Below, piece after piece: positions 45,721 through 58,640 of a stretch of DNA of 59,391 nucleotides; the first letter of the stretch is position 1, and the number at the start of each line of letters is the position of its first letter. This stretch comes from Gnetum montanum. Taxonomy: Eukaryota; Streptophyta; Gnetopsida; Gnetales; Gnetaceae. The notes under the pieces were generated by a model that was given only the letters and a program-made list of their open reading frames with translations, searched no databases and was not told where the DNA came from. The stretch is from the NCBI GenBank assembly GCA_015680685.1, contig MNCI01023815.1:457310-516700 (forward strand). The letters run 5' to 3'. The translations under genes were made by a program, and so were the position numbers.

Positions 45721-47669
45721 ATAAAGATATAAAATTCATAAAAGATTGGAAAAAATAATTGGAAGCTAAACAAATGAATAAGACAAAAACTTCTATGAAT
45801 AGTTTTACATTTACTATAGGAGGTATTAATTAGTTTAGACAAATAACATGTAAGGAAAATTTTCCTTATATAATGAGACTACTATATATGCAACGAAGAA
45901 ATAGTTTGTTGACATGTAGGGTCTAGAAGATATCAAAGAGACTCAATGTAAGGTCAACTGTGATAGACATTATGTGCCAAATTTTACTTTTATATGTTTC
46001 TCTCTTAGAAAAGTTAGTATTTCATCGAAGCTTTTTGTTACAACATCAAATCCTTTTGCTATTGTAAGTTTGAGCATAGATATTAAAAATTGATGTAAAT
46101 GTTGTCAGAATTGGGATCATCCTCCCTACTAACAATTACTTTTCCTCTCTAGTTTTTTGAAAACATTCACGAATGAGTAGACATTCATAAATATTAGAAA
46201 GTTATTTATTTCTATGTTGTGTTTGGACTTTTACTTAGGATTTAGCATGTGATATACACTTATTTTTTACTTGTTATTAGATTTTTTTGGGTTTGACACC
46301 CCAAAAACTAGTGTTCTTGAGTTTTAATCTTTGAGTTAATAATAATATTGTTATGAGATAAGAAAAATTTGGTCTTATGAGCTATCTATCTAGAGTGATT
46401 AATACGTTTTGTAGTACTAGTAAAAATATTCACATAAGCATGTGTCTTCCCTAGTTTCTTATTGTCATTGGATCATTATTATCATTAATATTAATTTGAT
46501 TTTTCATATCTTTATCTTCTGATTTTTTTTTTCTGTCTTCAACTTCAACATGTTTTTTAGTTTTCTTAGCATTTCTTTTTCTAAACATAAAAGGATAAGC
46601 AATAAACAAATGTCCTTCACAATGATAAAAGTGGGAAGAATTGGGAAGATTATAATATGTAATTGGCTGAATATAAATCTTCTTTCTTGCTTACAATACC
46701 AATTTATTTTATGGTTAAGAAGATTGATTTGTACAAAAAATCATATACGTAGACCAAATGTTGTAGAAATAGATTTCATATGGTTAATGGAACCAAGAAG
46801 ACTAATAATTCATACTTAGCTTTCTAAAAATCAATGAAAGATTAACTAGCTCGATAAAATATGGACATTTAGAATATTGTTTGGAATGGACATTGAAATT
46901 TGGAATCCATTTACAAATGATTAGTAATGCATGCTTGTTTTGGTCAAGAGGCTATCTACTACTCATAGAATGGTATCACTAAATAATATTTTGTTGCTAA
47001 TGCATGCTCCAAGAAGACCTTTTGGGTAATGCTAACTAATGTTTCATCCATAGTGTTTTAGAGAGAGCCTATTGGTAATGCTAAATAATATTCCATCCAT
47101 AATACTTTAGTGAAGCCTATCAGTAATGCAAGTGAAATCCATGCTTTTTCATGCAATTTGTAGCATGGTTGAACCTTTTAATGTTTGTCCATCATGTACT
47201 TGTGTACTTGAGGTTTATAACTTTGTATAATATTGTTTATGCCAATTTTACAACATGTCATTCTATATATGGCTACAATTCTCAAAAGTGAAATATTGCC
47301 ATTGAATCAAGCAAATATACCAAAGAAGTAATTGTTAATCATAAAGTTAAGAGGACAAATAGACAAATACCTTATTACTCATCAACAAAGAAGATTCATA
47401 TGAGTCACTAGTTGCTAATCTTATATCATTAGCATATTTCTAGATGGTAGTGGTTAACATAATTATCACAATGCCTTGAGCATACAAAATTTCAAAATTT
47501 AAGCTAAGAACTTCCCTTGTTTTTCTTTTTGTTTAGTCTTTTAATTTATTCATTTTAATTTTGTGAATCAAGTTTTAAAAGCTTGGTTACACTATACATA
47601 AACCTAGATTTCACTTTTAAACCAAGACAATGGTGGTGGTTTCCATGTGCAACCTTTACCCCAAGAACT
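45721..47669. other. AT-rich intergenic region
   Basis: No gene or recognisable element. Two imperfect ~58-bp units (GGTAATGCTAAATAATATTCC type) lie at about 47025-47130. An 89-codon open frame at 46550 has no recognisable features. Confidence 0.5.
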
Positions 47670-48340
47670 ATAATCCACGTACGAAGCTCTTTACAAAACT
47701 AAAACCCACCTTTTTAGATATCCAATATACTTCAGAGAAATCCGAAAGGATTAAAACATAGAAACATCCCATGAAATTTATAACTCTTATCCAATATATT
47801 TCAAATTATGAGAAATATACTCTAATTAGCTCCGGTCTTTGATTTGGCAATCCTACGGCCAACAAATTCTTACTAAGATTCTTTCTGCATTAATTCGAGC
47901 TTTCTACGTTAGCCAAATTGATTTGTCAACGCTGTTGTAAACATTTGATATCTCCGAGTAAGTAATAAAAGTTAATTTAAATAAAAAATAGATAAAAAAA
48001 GTTAATCCAAGTATGAAGCTCTTTACAAAACTAAAAACCATCTTTTGAAATATCCAGTATACTTCATAAAAACCTTAAATAATTGAAACATAGAAACACC
48101 CCTGAAATTTATAACTCTGATCCAATATATTTGAGATTATGAAAAATACACCATAATTAGCTCCAGTAATCTCCACGGCCGAACAAATTCTTATTAAGAT
48201 TCTTTCGGGTTAATTTGAACTTTCCACGCCAGCGAAATTGATTTGCCAACACTGTTGTAAACGTTTGATTTCTTCTCGGGCAAGAAAGAAAGGTTAATTT
48301 TAAATTTAAATAAAAAATATATAAAAAAGGTCATCCATAG
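47670..48340 (+). repeat. Tandem duplication (~330 bp x 2) at the DRP3 promoter
   Basis: Copy 1 is ~47670-48001 and copy 2 ~48002-48340. They share blocks such as GAAGCTCTTTACAAAACTAAAA (47681 and 48013) and GAAATTTATAACTCT, and differ by roughly 15% plus small gaps. The duplication ends just before the inferred transcription start of DRP3. Only copy 2 keeps TATATAAA; copy 1 has TAGATAAA at the matching place. Confidence 0.8.
48318..48325 (+). promoter_or_regulatory. TATA box of DRP3
   Basis: TATATAAA in the proximal copy of the promoter duplication, about 600 bp upstream of the ATG. A 5'-leader intron is possible (CAG then GTTTTG at 48551; acceptor GCAG at 48851-48854), which would explain the distance. 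Not proven. Confidence 0.4.
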
Positions 48341-48919
48341 TTCCAGATTTACCGAGGCAGGGTTCGGAATAAAGTGCGAAAGCAGACGAGAACCGCACAC
48401 TTTTTAAACGCGGTCAAGATCATCGCCTTCTTCCTCTTTGTCGTCGTCGTTGTGTTGCTTCCACCATTTTCCTGCCACAGCTCTCTGTCTCTCTCTATCG
48501 GTTCCCAATTTTCAGCATTTGCCGGAATTTTTCTTCGATTTCTATCTCAGGTTTTGCATTGCTAAAGCTTAGCTGATTATCGATTTCTTTCCGTATTACG
48601 TTCGACAAGCCGTGATTAGTTCCTGCCGAGCTCAATAATTCAAAATATTTTCATGTTTTCGTAGCGTTCGTTGCTGTCCGGAGAATGTTGGCACGATGTT
48701 TTTGATTTTTTTTTTTTTCGTTTTTTGTTTATGGGATCTCTGTTTGAAGTTTTAAAATTTTGGCCTAGTGTTAGTAGTAGTAGGGTTTGTGTGTTCTTCA
48801 GCTGAAACATGGAAAAGGTAGATCTTGATCTTTATCAGATTCACGATGCTGCAGGGGCTTTTGAAGTTTTTATTTCCGTAGTTTTCATTTGGATTTGAGG
48901 AGTGGAAGTTGCTAGTGAA

Positions 48920-51900
48920 ATGGCGGATCGAGTGGAAGATGCGTACTTGTCATCGTCTTCAGCAGATGGAGAAAATGGAAGAGTTCAGGTTCAGTCGCTG
49001 GGCGAGGCTGTAATTCCTGTGGTGAATCGACTGCAAGATGTATTCGCAAGGCTCGGAAGTGCATCTACCATTGATCTTCCTCAGGTCGTGGTGGTCGGCA
49101 GCCAGAGTAGCGGGAAATCTAGTGTTCTCGAGTCTTTGGTCGGCCGTGATTTTCTTCCGAGAGGGTCCGATATCTGTACCAGACGGCCGTTGGTATTGCA
49201 GCTTGTTCATGTGCCTGGTCAGGCCGAATGGGGCGAGTTTTTACATGTCTCTGGCAAAAGGTTCTACGACTTCGGTGAAATTCGCAGGGAGATACAGGTG
49301 CGTACTATGAAATTTATTTGCATTTTTGTTAGAAATGCAATGGGAATAGTTGATAATATGCTTGGTTTAGAGAAATGTCTTTCTGCCGCATTTTGCAACA
49401 TTGAAATTTATGCTTTACTGAGTTTTTACATGAGTCAAAGTTCAGTTTGCATGTTGTATGTTGGTCAAAGCATCTCACTTATGCAGAATTATAGCTTTTC
49501 TCCTTGCGTTACATTTCCTTTACTGACAGTCTACGGTATATCTCATGCAAATTGGGTGGTTGAAACACTGGTTTATTAATAAGATTAAAATTGTCAACCC
49601 ATGTTTAAGAGGGCATACAGGCTTGCAATCGATAGCAGTTCCGCTTGGATAGTGCAGAAAAGTATTATGCTTATGTAAGATTTTAGGAGCATTTCTTTCT
49701 CAATATATAACATTCCTGTCTTGTTAAGTGTTCATTACCTTTTAGATGTTCCTTCAACCTGTCTAATTATCAAAAAATGCGCCTTATGTAATGTTTTCAT
49801 TGTCATTTTATCGGTTGCATCCTGCTATTTTGTCTCGGAGACCTTTAGGATCCGTTTTCTAAAAATTCTACCGAGTTTCCTGAATGATTTGAAGGAATAT
49901 GAATAACAGTTGCGAGTGTGCTAATCCAATTCTGAATTCTTATTTACATCTATTCATTTTTAATGTCTAAATGCAAATTATGTAGGAAAATGTGGAGTCA
50001 GTTACACTTGTATTTTAAGTATAAAGTAAATGTAAAAAGATTCAAGATTTTCATACGCATATTACTGTACAGTTATCGCATAATTAGACCGTGCTGCTTA
50101 TACGTCCCTTATAAAAAATTAGTGAATGGATATCTGTTGTGACAAACTGCAGGCAGAAACAGATAGAGAAGTTGGAAGGAATAAAGGAGTATCAGATAAG
50201 CAAATTCGTCTGAAAATATGTTCCCCGAAGGTTCTAAACATGACACTAGTGGACTTGCCTGGGATAACTAAGGTTCCTGTGGGTGATCAGCCATCTGATA
50301 TTGAAGCACGAATTAGAACAATGATAATGTCATATATCAAACATGAAACATGCATTATCTTAGCTGTTTCCCCAGCTAATTCGGATTTGGCAAACTCCGA
50401 TGCACTTCAACTAGCTAGACTGGCAGACCCTGATGGTAAAAAAAATTCATTATAGGGTATTTCAACATAAAATATTGAAACGATGTTTTTTAATGAAATT
50501 TTTAGGCTGAAGTTGAACATGTTTGTTTCAGGTCATCGTACAATAGGAGTAATAACAAAGGTAAGCTTCTTGCAACAACAGCATGGACATACTTTTGTTT
50601 TGGAATGTCTTCCTTGAGACAAAAAATCATTAGAATAATTGAACTTGCAGCTGGATATAATGGACCGGGGAACAGATGCTAGAAGTTTTCTGCTTGGAAA
50701 AGTAATACCTCTTCGCTTAGGTTATGTTGGAGTTGTTAATCGTAGCCAAGCGGTATGTGTCAACTACATTATCCGATGATAAACATTCCATGATGCAAAA
50801 GTCTAATATACAATACTTGTATATGTTTGGTTACTTATAATTTATTTTTTACAGGATATTGATGCGAATAAAAGTATCCAAGATGCTCTAAAATACGAAG
50901 AGGAATTCTTTATGAAACGTCCGGTAAGATAAACGTAGCTATCAAGCAGGATTATGTTGTTTTTGGAGAATCCTATACAACTAACTTTACCGTATAATAT
51001 TTTCAGGTATATCACAGTTTAGAAGATCGATGTGGTATTCCTAATCTTGCAAAAAAGTTAAATCAGGTATTAATAAGACTTTGAAATTAATCTCTTTCTA
51101 TAACTCTTTTGATATACATGTTTTTGAGTTCCACATGTTGACAAGAAGTGATTGCGACCAATTTTTTCATTTTTGTCTGTGTTTGCTGACAGGTTCTTGT
51201 TCGACATATCAATACAATTTTACCTGGATTGAAAGCTCGTGTTAGTTCACAAATAATGAATGTCTCAAAGGAGTCTATTACATATGGAGAAGTCCCAGAG
51301 ACAAAAGTGAGTTTGGTCTTTCCTAGAAGATTTGCAATATTTAAATGTCAAAGATAACGTAACCTATTTGTTAACCTGTTTACATAACTTTTAATTATTT
51401 GTAACTTTATACCACTGCAAGAGATAGCTTTCTTTATCAACACTAATGGAATAACAGAAAGTAATGGAATTCAATTAAAAAGAAGTTAAAAGTGTACGTG
51501 GAAGCTTTGCGAAGTTAAAGGGAAGCTAAAATAGTAGCTTGCAAAGTTAATGCAACGTGTCTGGGGTACAAAGAATGAAAATGAGGGAATATGGCTCTAA
51601 ATTTGCTCAGGTGATGATATAATCAGTGTGTGGAAAATATTCTGCTATGTTACCAAATGAAGCTGGAGAGGCTGATGGAGTAAAGTTTAAGCCAAGAATC
51701 ATTATTCTTGAAATGCAATTTTATTTTGTGCTTGGAAAGTTTACAGGTGTTTTCCTAATGAGATAAAGGAATTCTCATATTGGCACTTAATTGTCAACAA
51801 TGTATGCTAATATATTATCATTGCTTATGCATATGAATTGGTGTTCTATGGTTTTTGGATAATGGATTAGCTGACCCCAGAGTGTTGGGAAGAGGCTAGG

Positions 51901-54900
51901 ATAATGATGATGGTTTATGGATTATATATGGTTGACTTTTTTTAACATCGGAGTACTAGTTTATTTGAAAAATAGTTGATTGTTTTTTTCCCCAAGAAAC
52001 TTGAGTCCCTTGGATTATGAAGTTGTTGGATAGAGTGATTGACATGGTGGACAATATGGTGATTAAGGTTGCAGTGGTTCATTCATAGTATTCATACTTG
52101 GTGTAGTAATATCTGTTGTCTTTTCCTTAATATGCTTCTTTGTAATGACCTAGAGAATAATGTGGGATGTTGGTGCAACAAAACCTTCATTAATTCTTTG
52201 AGACGACATGACCTTTTGGACAAACTGTATTGCTGCACCATTGTCTTCAGGGTGTTAAATCATAGAAGTACATGATGTTATGGGTGTAGTTAGTCCAAGA
52301 TGAGAGTTGAAAAAGAAGTCACATGTGGATGGTTTATACTGTACCTGCATCTGCAAATTGTTCAGTGTAGCTTGCAGTTTGTTTATGCTTTGTCCTTGAG
52401 ATATGGTCCTGTGAGGTGACCCTGTTGAATTTGCTAAAAAAGTTTAATGTTACACAAATGATTTCGATTGTTGGATTTAGATCTTTTACCTCAGGGGAAG
52501 TAGTAAATTGGCATGTCTATAGTTGTCAAAGTTTTTGCAATTCTTAAATGTAGTCTTTTATGTAGCCTTAGGAAGTTGTGTTCTCCATTTCAACAATGTT
52601 ATTATTTAGAAGTCAGTTTTCTCAATTATTGATTTGGTCTTATTCCTATTGATTGACCTATTTTCAGACAGGGCAAGGTGTTTTGTTGCTTAGCATTCTC
52701 ACAAAGTATTGTGAAGGTACGGGTGCTTTTTGGTATGAGTTATCATTGATATAATATTCTCACTAGTATGGCCTAAAAGGTTGCAGTTTTTTAAGATCGA
52801 TTATATCTTGTATTGTCTGAACAGCGTTCACATCAATGGTTGAGGGTAAGAATGAAGAAATGTCAACACTGGAGTTGTCTGGTGGAGCCAGGATTCATTA
52901 TATATTTCAGTCCATTTTCGTGAAAAGTCTGGAGGTACTAAATTCTTAATTTTTAAATTGAAGAGAAGCCTTGTCTGTTGTTACATATGGAGTCCTCAGT
53001 ACATAGCATTATTCAACTCTTTCAAGTGTTTTTGCAGGAAGTTGATCCATGTGAGGATCTAACTGATGATGATATTCGCATGGCTATACAAAATGCCACT
53101 GGGCCGAGAAATGCTCTTTTTGTACCCGAGGTGACATTCATCACAAATGTTTTATGTCTAAAAAATGCATTTTTGTTCCATAGGATTTTTAAGCGTAAGT
53201 TATTCTGATTTTATGTTTTTATTTGTGTGTCATGGATGAAATTTAAGGTTCCTTTTGAAGTTTTAATCCGAAGGCAAATTGCCCGTTTATTAGATCCAAG
53301 CCTCCAGTGTGCGCGTTTCATTTTTGAGGAGTTAATGAAGGTTGGATGAAAAGCTTAATGATTCTGTTCTTGTTTTCGGTATCTTTTTTTCCCTGCTTAA
53401 AGGGAGGTGTTAGTTTTAACTATTTTGCCTTAAGATAGTTGAAATTTGTGTACCTTTTTAGATCTCCCGGAAATGCAAGACTCCTGATATTGAAAGGTTC
53501 CCGGTGCTTGGGAAACGTTTGGATGAAGTAGTAGGGAAATGTTTGCGTGATGGCCTTAATCCTACTGAAGTAATGATCAGACATCTTATTGAAATGGAGG
53601 TTTGTACTGCTTTTATGGTTTCAACTGTTTTGTTTGTCGAATGCTTGGTAAAGTTTAAGATGTTATACAGTGAATGAAAAAATTGTTTGGATTTGCCGAG
53701 CTGTAAATTTTCTTTTGAACATGCTTTAAATTTCATAAGTTTCTATATGCTTTATTAAATTATTTATTCTCTAGCTCAGAACTGTATGCCTTCAACCCAC
53801 AAAACTCTGCATAAGCAGTAACAGTTGATTCATGTCATGGACCTCCCACAACTACCAGCATATGTTAAATAACATAAATAATTGACATTGACACCAAAAC
53901 CAGTAGCAGCATTAAATAAGATGGCTTTTTTTAAGGCATTAGCAAAGGAAGTCAAGTCATTATTATCTAAGACATAAACAACGCTTTTCTTAGCTCCACT
54001 GGAACTTGCAAGCCCGCTGTAACGAACAATAGCATACTTCTTGGATAGTCCATCGAGCCATGGAAGTCAATGGTCGAAAACACAGAAGAATTTAATTTTC
54101 TGATTTTCTTATTTTATTTTGACTTATTTATTAGTTATGCTGAAGAAGTAGCATCATCATATCATCATCCTAGCCTTGTCCCAACAAAATTGGGTTGGCT
54201 ACATGAGTTCTTTTTCACTGTTTATCTCTATGAAGAGCTAGATGTTTGTTTATTTGCAGTTTCTTCAGTTGTCTTCTTTGGTCTTCCTTTCAGTGGCTTT
54301 CCTGGAACATTGATGTAGCAACCTTTTTGTATAGGTTTATTGTCTGATCTCTTTGCACATGTCCAAACCATCTAAGCTGCCATTAGAAATAGAAACCACT
54401 CAAAGTCATTCTCTAATGTTTATATTATGTAGTTTATTTCTTATGGTAACATTTAACATCCATTCAAGTATTCTCATTTCTAGCACACTGATTTTTTGTT
54501 CATGCCTCTTTTGTACTGCCTAACATTCAGCATATATTCTTAAATTATAAATCGGTGCATTTCATGGATAGTTCATAAAACCATGTTTCAGATGTACCCT
54601 TTTTATAATGAACTGTTACAATGAAACAGATGCAATTTTCTTTGTCACTGGACAAGTGTGTAGCCTCAAAAAAAAATGATAAGATTCTGCTCTTGGTGAT
54701 CTTTTTTATTTTGTTAAATGAGTACGGTGCCTAATCATTTAAAGGTTTTTGATCGTTCTGCACTGTTCAGATGGACTACATAAACACTGCACACCCAGCT
54801 TTTATTGGTGGAAGCAAGGCAGTTGAAATTGCATGGCAACAGCAAAGGTCATCTCGGGCAGCTCTCCCAAAGGTGAAACTAACGTCCATATTTATCATAA

Positions 54901-56511
54901 ATAATAATCAAGCTGTATGTTTTTGAAATTTAAAATTTACAGTTTTGTTGCAATTTCTGATACTGTTAGGAGCCTGAGTTGGAAAAACTTGCCATATCTG
55001 AGAAGGGACAAAAGCAAAGAGCTATACTTGCAAGGAGTTCTGGAACTGGTGTTACTGACACGGTATGTGCTGATACTCTCCTGGAGTGCTGGTCAAGTTG
55101 GTTACCAGGACAAAAAATATAAAAGATCTCTCTTTTATAGTTTTCTTTTGAATGTGAGATTCTGGTAATGATGCTGGTTTCTTATTTGCAGGGAGTGCGA
55201 CATGAAAAGTCAGGTGCAGCATATAAACACATTTTATTTCTTCTGAGAGTTTACAGATGGTTGCATTTTAAAAAGCTCTAAATCATAAATGTTGATCTGT
55301 CTGAATTTTGGTGTTTTATGAATGTCTGGTTTTCTACATTCTATTGTTTGCAATTTAAATAAGCCGTATTTCCAGGAATTATTAAGTTTTGTTCGGATGC
55401 AGGTGGGTCCTGGGGAATCTCGTCAATTTTTTCAAGCAGTGAGTCCCGTGCATCTGCTAAAGAAACTTCAGCCAACAAATCCCAAACTGAACCTTTAAGT
55501 AATATGAATGATATACCATTGCCCATGCTTTCAACAATACAGTTGAGAGAGGTATGTTATAACGATGCATTGTTGACTTATTTTATTTCTCACCTGAATT
55601 ATGATGAGTTTTAATCTTTTTGCTTTCTCAGCCGCCTGCCTTTTTAAGGCCTTCAGAAGCATTGACAGAACATGAGTCTGTTGAAATTCAAGTGACGAAG
55701 TTGCTTTTGAAGTCATACTATGATATAGTTAGAAAAAACATTCAAGACCTGGTGCCCAAAACAATTATGCATTTTTTGGTACGAGTTTTCATTTTGAATT
55801 CGAAAGCATGCTTGACTGTTGGCAAAGGTTATCCGTTCCTTGCAGCGTGCACTATGCAAGTGTCTATAAATCGTTTTGATTTGTGTTTATTTCTTATTAT
55901 TGACTTTTAAAATTTCTAGGTAAATTGTGCGAAAAGGGAGTTGCATGGAGTTTTTATTAGGAGGCTTTACAGGTTAACACTTGCTTCAATGCATTGAATG
56001 AAGAAAACATTGGTATCAAATTCATGCGTGAATCTGAGGACTTTAATTTTTAACGTCTTTGCAGGGAAAATATCTTTGAGGAGATGCTACAAGAAAAATC
56101 CGACGTAGCAGAGAAAAGGAAGCGGTGCAGTGAACTACTTAGGGTCCTGCAGGAGGCAATGGGTGTAAGTATATTCACTGGCATTGTGGTACTTATTTAA
56201 GATTCTCAACTGGTTGGTACTTAAATACAGTTTTTCTTCAAATGCAGATACTGGATGAGCTTCCAAGTCTGACTGATGCTGAATACGGATTTTCTAGTAC
56301 AGATTCAGCAGGTCTACCTAAGGCCCAGGGTTTTGCAAACTCATCTTACGCAGTTGGTAATGGCAATTTGGCTGGATATATGGGTTCCCCAAAAAATATA
56401 AAGTTTAGGAAATCAAATCATTCGGGAGAGCAACCTACTCCAGCTAGCACACTTGCTAATGGTCCTGGACAATCAAGTGTAGGCTCTGGGTATCCCATCA
56501 TCCATGCATAA
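48920..56511 (+). CDS. DRP3: Dynamin-related protein 3 (mitochondrial and peroxisomal fission GTPase), 20 exons
   Basis: 815 residues, close to the ~780-810 of plant DRP3 proteins. DRP3 is a self-assembling GTPase that constricts outer mitochondrial and peroxisomal membranes. Coding exons: 48920-49297, 50153-50435, 50532-50560, 50651-50752, 50855-50923, 51007-51066, 51193-51306, 52668-52716, 52825-52934, 53038-53130, 53248-53340, 53462-53599, 54771-54872, 54970-55062, 55192-55213, 55403-55551, 55632-55778, 55920-55972, 56065-56164, 56248-56511. All introns are GT-AG and all phases agree. Start chosen at the first ATG (MADRVEDAY); an in-frame GTG 18 bp upstream is not a plant start. GTPase domain: GSQSSGKS (60-67), ICTRRP (85-90), DLPG (160-163), TKLD (229-232), NRSQ (260-263). 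The middle domain runs to ~510, then a variable Ser/Thr-rich segment (540-630) where membrane-binding loops vary. The GTPase effector domain is ~642-735 ([20 protein letters not shown]). No PH or proline-rich domain, as in DRP3. Undamaged and very likely functional. Paralogue A or B cannot be told. Confidence 0.96.
53830..54073 (-). other. Unrecognised coding-like segment in DRP3 intron 12
   Basis: On the minus strand an 80-codon frame without start runs [17 protein letters not shown]... and ends at a TGA (53832-53830). Composition is protein-like ([20 protein letters not shown]). I do not recognise the family. It stands directly beyond the 3' end of the LINE tail and in the same orientation. 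It may be a retrocopy fragment or part of another element. Confidence 0.35.
54150..54390 (-). mobile_element. RTE-type LINE 3' fragment in DRP3 intron 12
   Basis: Read on the minus strand: [19 protein letters not shown] (54383 down), then in another frame [15 protein letters not shown], and near the end [11 protein letters not shown]-like sequence. LRWFGHVQR followed by GRPKKT is the C-terminal signature of plant RTE-clade LINE reverse transcriptases. 5'-truncated and frameshifted, as usual for LINE copies. Confidence 0.62.
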
Positions 56512-57671
56512 ATCTTTGATGGGTTATATGATTTTTTGAGTCGTTTCATAGCAAATGCACTCCACCAGAGTTCTGTGAATGCCAGTCAATGGGCTATTCA
56601 CTGATGTTGATGATGATGTCATAATTTTTTTTGGCACGCACACATATATATAGTTTCGTTCTAGTCTAGATGGGTTATTCACCCAGTAAATTTTGATTGA
56701 GATCCATGTCATCATAAAAGCATTGGAATGCTGAACTAGTCGAGATACAATCAATGGCTCCTGTCTTGGACGGTGGGAAAAGTCTATTAATATGTTTTCT
56801 AGTAATTTTTGAATTGTAAATGCCATCAAACATAGGTTGTCATCATGCCCAACTAGGATTTGATCACACGTATTCTTTGTATTTGTAACTGTTAACAGTT
56901 ATATTTCTCTAACAGCCCTCGTTCGTTAGCCAAGTTCTGATATTTTGAATGTACACGTGAGCAAGACGTTTGCTCATGGATTTGTAATCTAAAATTGGAA
57001 AAATGCTTTAAATGGTATCCGCTACTGCCTCCTTCCCTTTGATCTTTGCTGTTTGCCGACATGAATCTAGTGTGTAAAATGAAACCGATTTTCCAAATGC
57101 TTGAATGGGTAAGATGGATTACCTTTAGCGGTCCGATGAATAAATGTTTTGAATGGATAAATTTGTAACCTCTACGAAATATTTTAGATAATAAAACTGA
57201 AACTGAAATTTTGATCACCTCGTCGAGCGTATGGAACTATTGTACAGTAACGGTAATTATGAAATACGTCACTCTGTGTTTGCCAAAGCTAAGCGTTGGA
57301 AATATTTAAGTGTCATCCTGATGTTTCAGTGACAACATGTTGAAAAGATTTTGCGATATTTATATTTTCCATTATTCTTAGTTTGAAGCAATTCGTCAAA
57401 GATCAGTGCTGCAGGGTACGCTGAAGCGTTAAATGCAGAAGTGACGGCATTCTTACATGGTGCGAAATTTGCTTGAAAATTGTGCAGGGTACTGGGAGTG
57501 AAATGCCTTGAAGTGTGATTGGATACTTGCATGGTACAGAATTCGCAAGACTTGTATGGTATAAAATGTTGGTGGGTTTGTTTGCTTGAATTTGTATATG
57601 TCAAATATGTGCCAATGTATATTTATGATATATATTTTTGGCCAAGAGGCCAACTCAACGGATAAGGGTGG
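56512..57671 (+). other. DRP3 3' UTR and downstream spacer
   Basis: No other gene. AATAAA at 57139-57144 is one poly(A) candidate; nearer AT-rich signals are also possible. TTTTTGGCCAAGAGGCCAACTC (57637) contains the palindrome GGCCAAGAGGCC without clear meaning. Confidence 0.4.
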
Positions 57672-57781
57672 AGGGGGGAGTGGATTTGTTCTCCTCCAAG
57701 TAACGCCCTCCACATCATGCGTCATGAGGGGGGAGTGGATTTGTTCTCCTCCAAGTAACGCCCTCCACATCATGCGTCATG
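57672..57781 (+). repeat. Perfect 55-bp tandem duplication
   Basis: 57672-57726 and 57727-57781 are identical (start AGGGGGGAGTGG, end GCGTCATG). Being perfect, it is either recent or an assembly effect. No gene is associated. Confidence 0.93.
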
Positions 57782-57927
57782 TAAGATCTCATGAAATGGG
57801 AAAAAAAAAAAAATCGCTGCACACAAACCCAACTAAATGCAGAAGGAGAATGAGAATTCCATTTTCATTCTGTCTCTGTCTTCGTTTGCAATTGCTGTTG
57901 TAGGCTGCCTAGCTTAACTGAACTAGC

Positions 57928-58640
57928 TTCGATGATGTCAGCTGTGGAGCTCTACTGGAGCGTTGGAAAGGCATCTATGATGGTGGCCCATGCTTCAATT
58001 GCAATAACAAGTTCATCGGCATGTGCTTCTTCAACCAAGGCAACAATAAGGTAGTAGGTTAGTCGGCTTTTGCTGCATCCTCGTTCAACATCAAGGGTCA
58101 CGACATGCACACGTCATCAATAATCGTTGACAACATCGTGGTCGATGTCAATGTCAACGTGCCTGGCTATGCCAACGACACTACCTGCGGCATGGCTTGG
58201 CTTGCACAGATCGCCATCTACAAGGTTTGGTGAGATTGTGGTTGCTTTAGCTTTGACATCCTTGTGGCCATAGATGCCACTTTGTCCAATGGCATTGACA
58301 TACTTTCGCTCTCGCTTGGTGACAACTCGTAGCAGTACTACACCAACAACATTGTCATCGGTGCTGCAGTCCACTGCCACGTCTTTGTCGCTTGCTCATC
58401 TCAAATCTCATGCCTTGGATCATGACCATTGTTGCTAGCACCCTCGACCATGACTTCCCAACCATCACGGTGCTCGTCGAGTGAGTATGCCGAAACCTCA
58501 CTCTGCTCTGGGGAACTGCTACTGGGAGATCCAAATCTTACACTCATCTATGCTGGAAATACCAGCCTTGATGGTGACGAAAATACAAACTTTTACACCT
58601 GTGGTAGCTTGGACCCTGGAGGTAGAGGATGTATGAATCA
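57928..58640 (+). pseudogene. Subtilisin-like serine protease (subtilase) pseudogene fragment
   Basis: Subtilases are secreted plant proteases. The frame gives ERWKGIYDGGPCFNCNNKFIG and FFNQG (57950-58035), then GHDMHT in place of the active-site GHGTHT (~58099), VPGYANDTTCGMAWLAQIAIYKV (~58160), FDILVAIDATLSNGIDILSLSLG (~58250-58320) and FVACSSQIS where CSAGNSG is expected. After a frame change comes LTLIYAGNTSLDGDENTNF...GSLDPGG (58530-58625), matching the segment after the PA domain. Missing: signal peptide, propeptide, the catalytic Asp region and the Ser box. Stops at about 58058, 58231 and 58329. Clearly dead. It lies on the same strand as DRP3, with no functional link. Confidence 0.85.

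Noticed and set aside
46550-46819. 89-codon open frame as a gene
   Set aside because: AT-rich, no recognisable domain, no promoter or homologous copy in the window.
48902-48919. Upstream GTG start for DRP3
   Set aside because: Plant nuclear genes rarely start at GTG; the ATG at 48920 gives a normal DRP3 N-terminus.
57637-57671. SINE A-box at GGCCAACTCAACGGATAAG
   Set aside because: No B-box follows at the expected distance.
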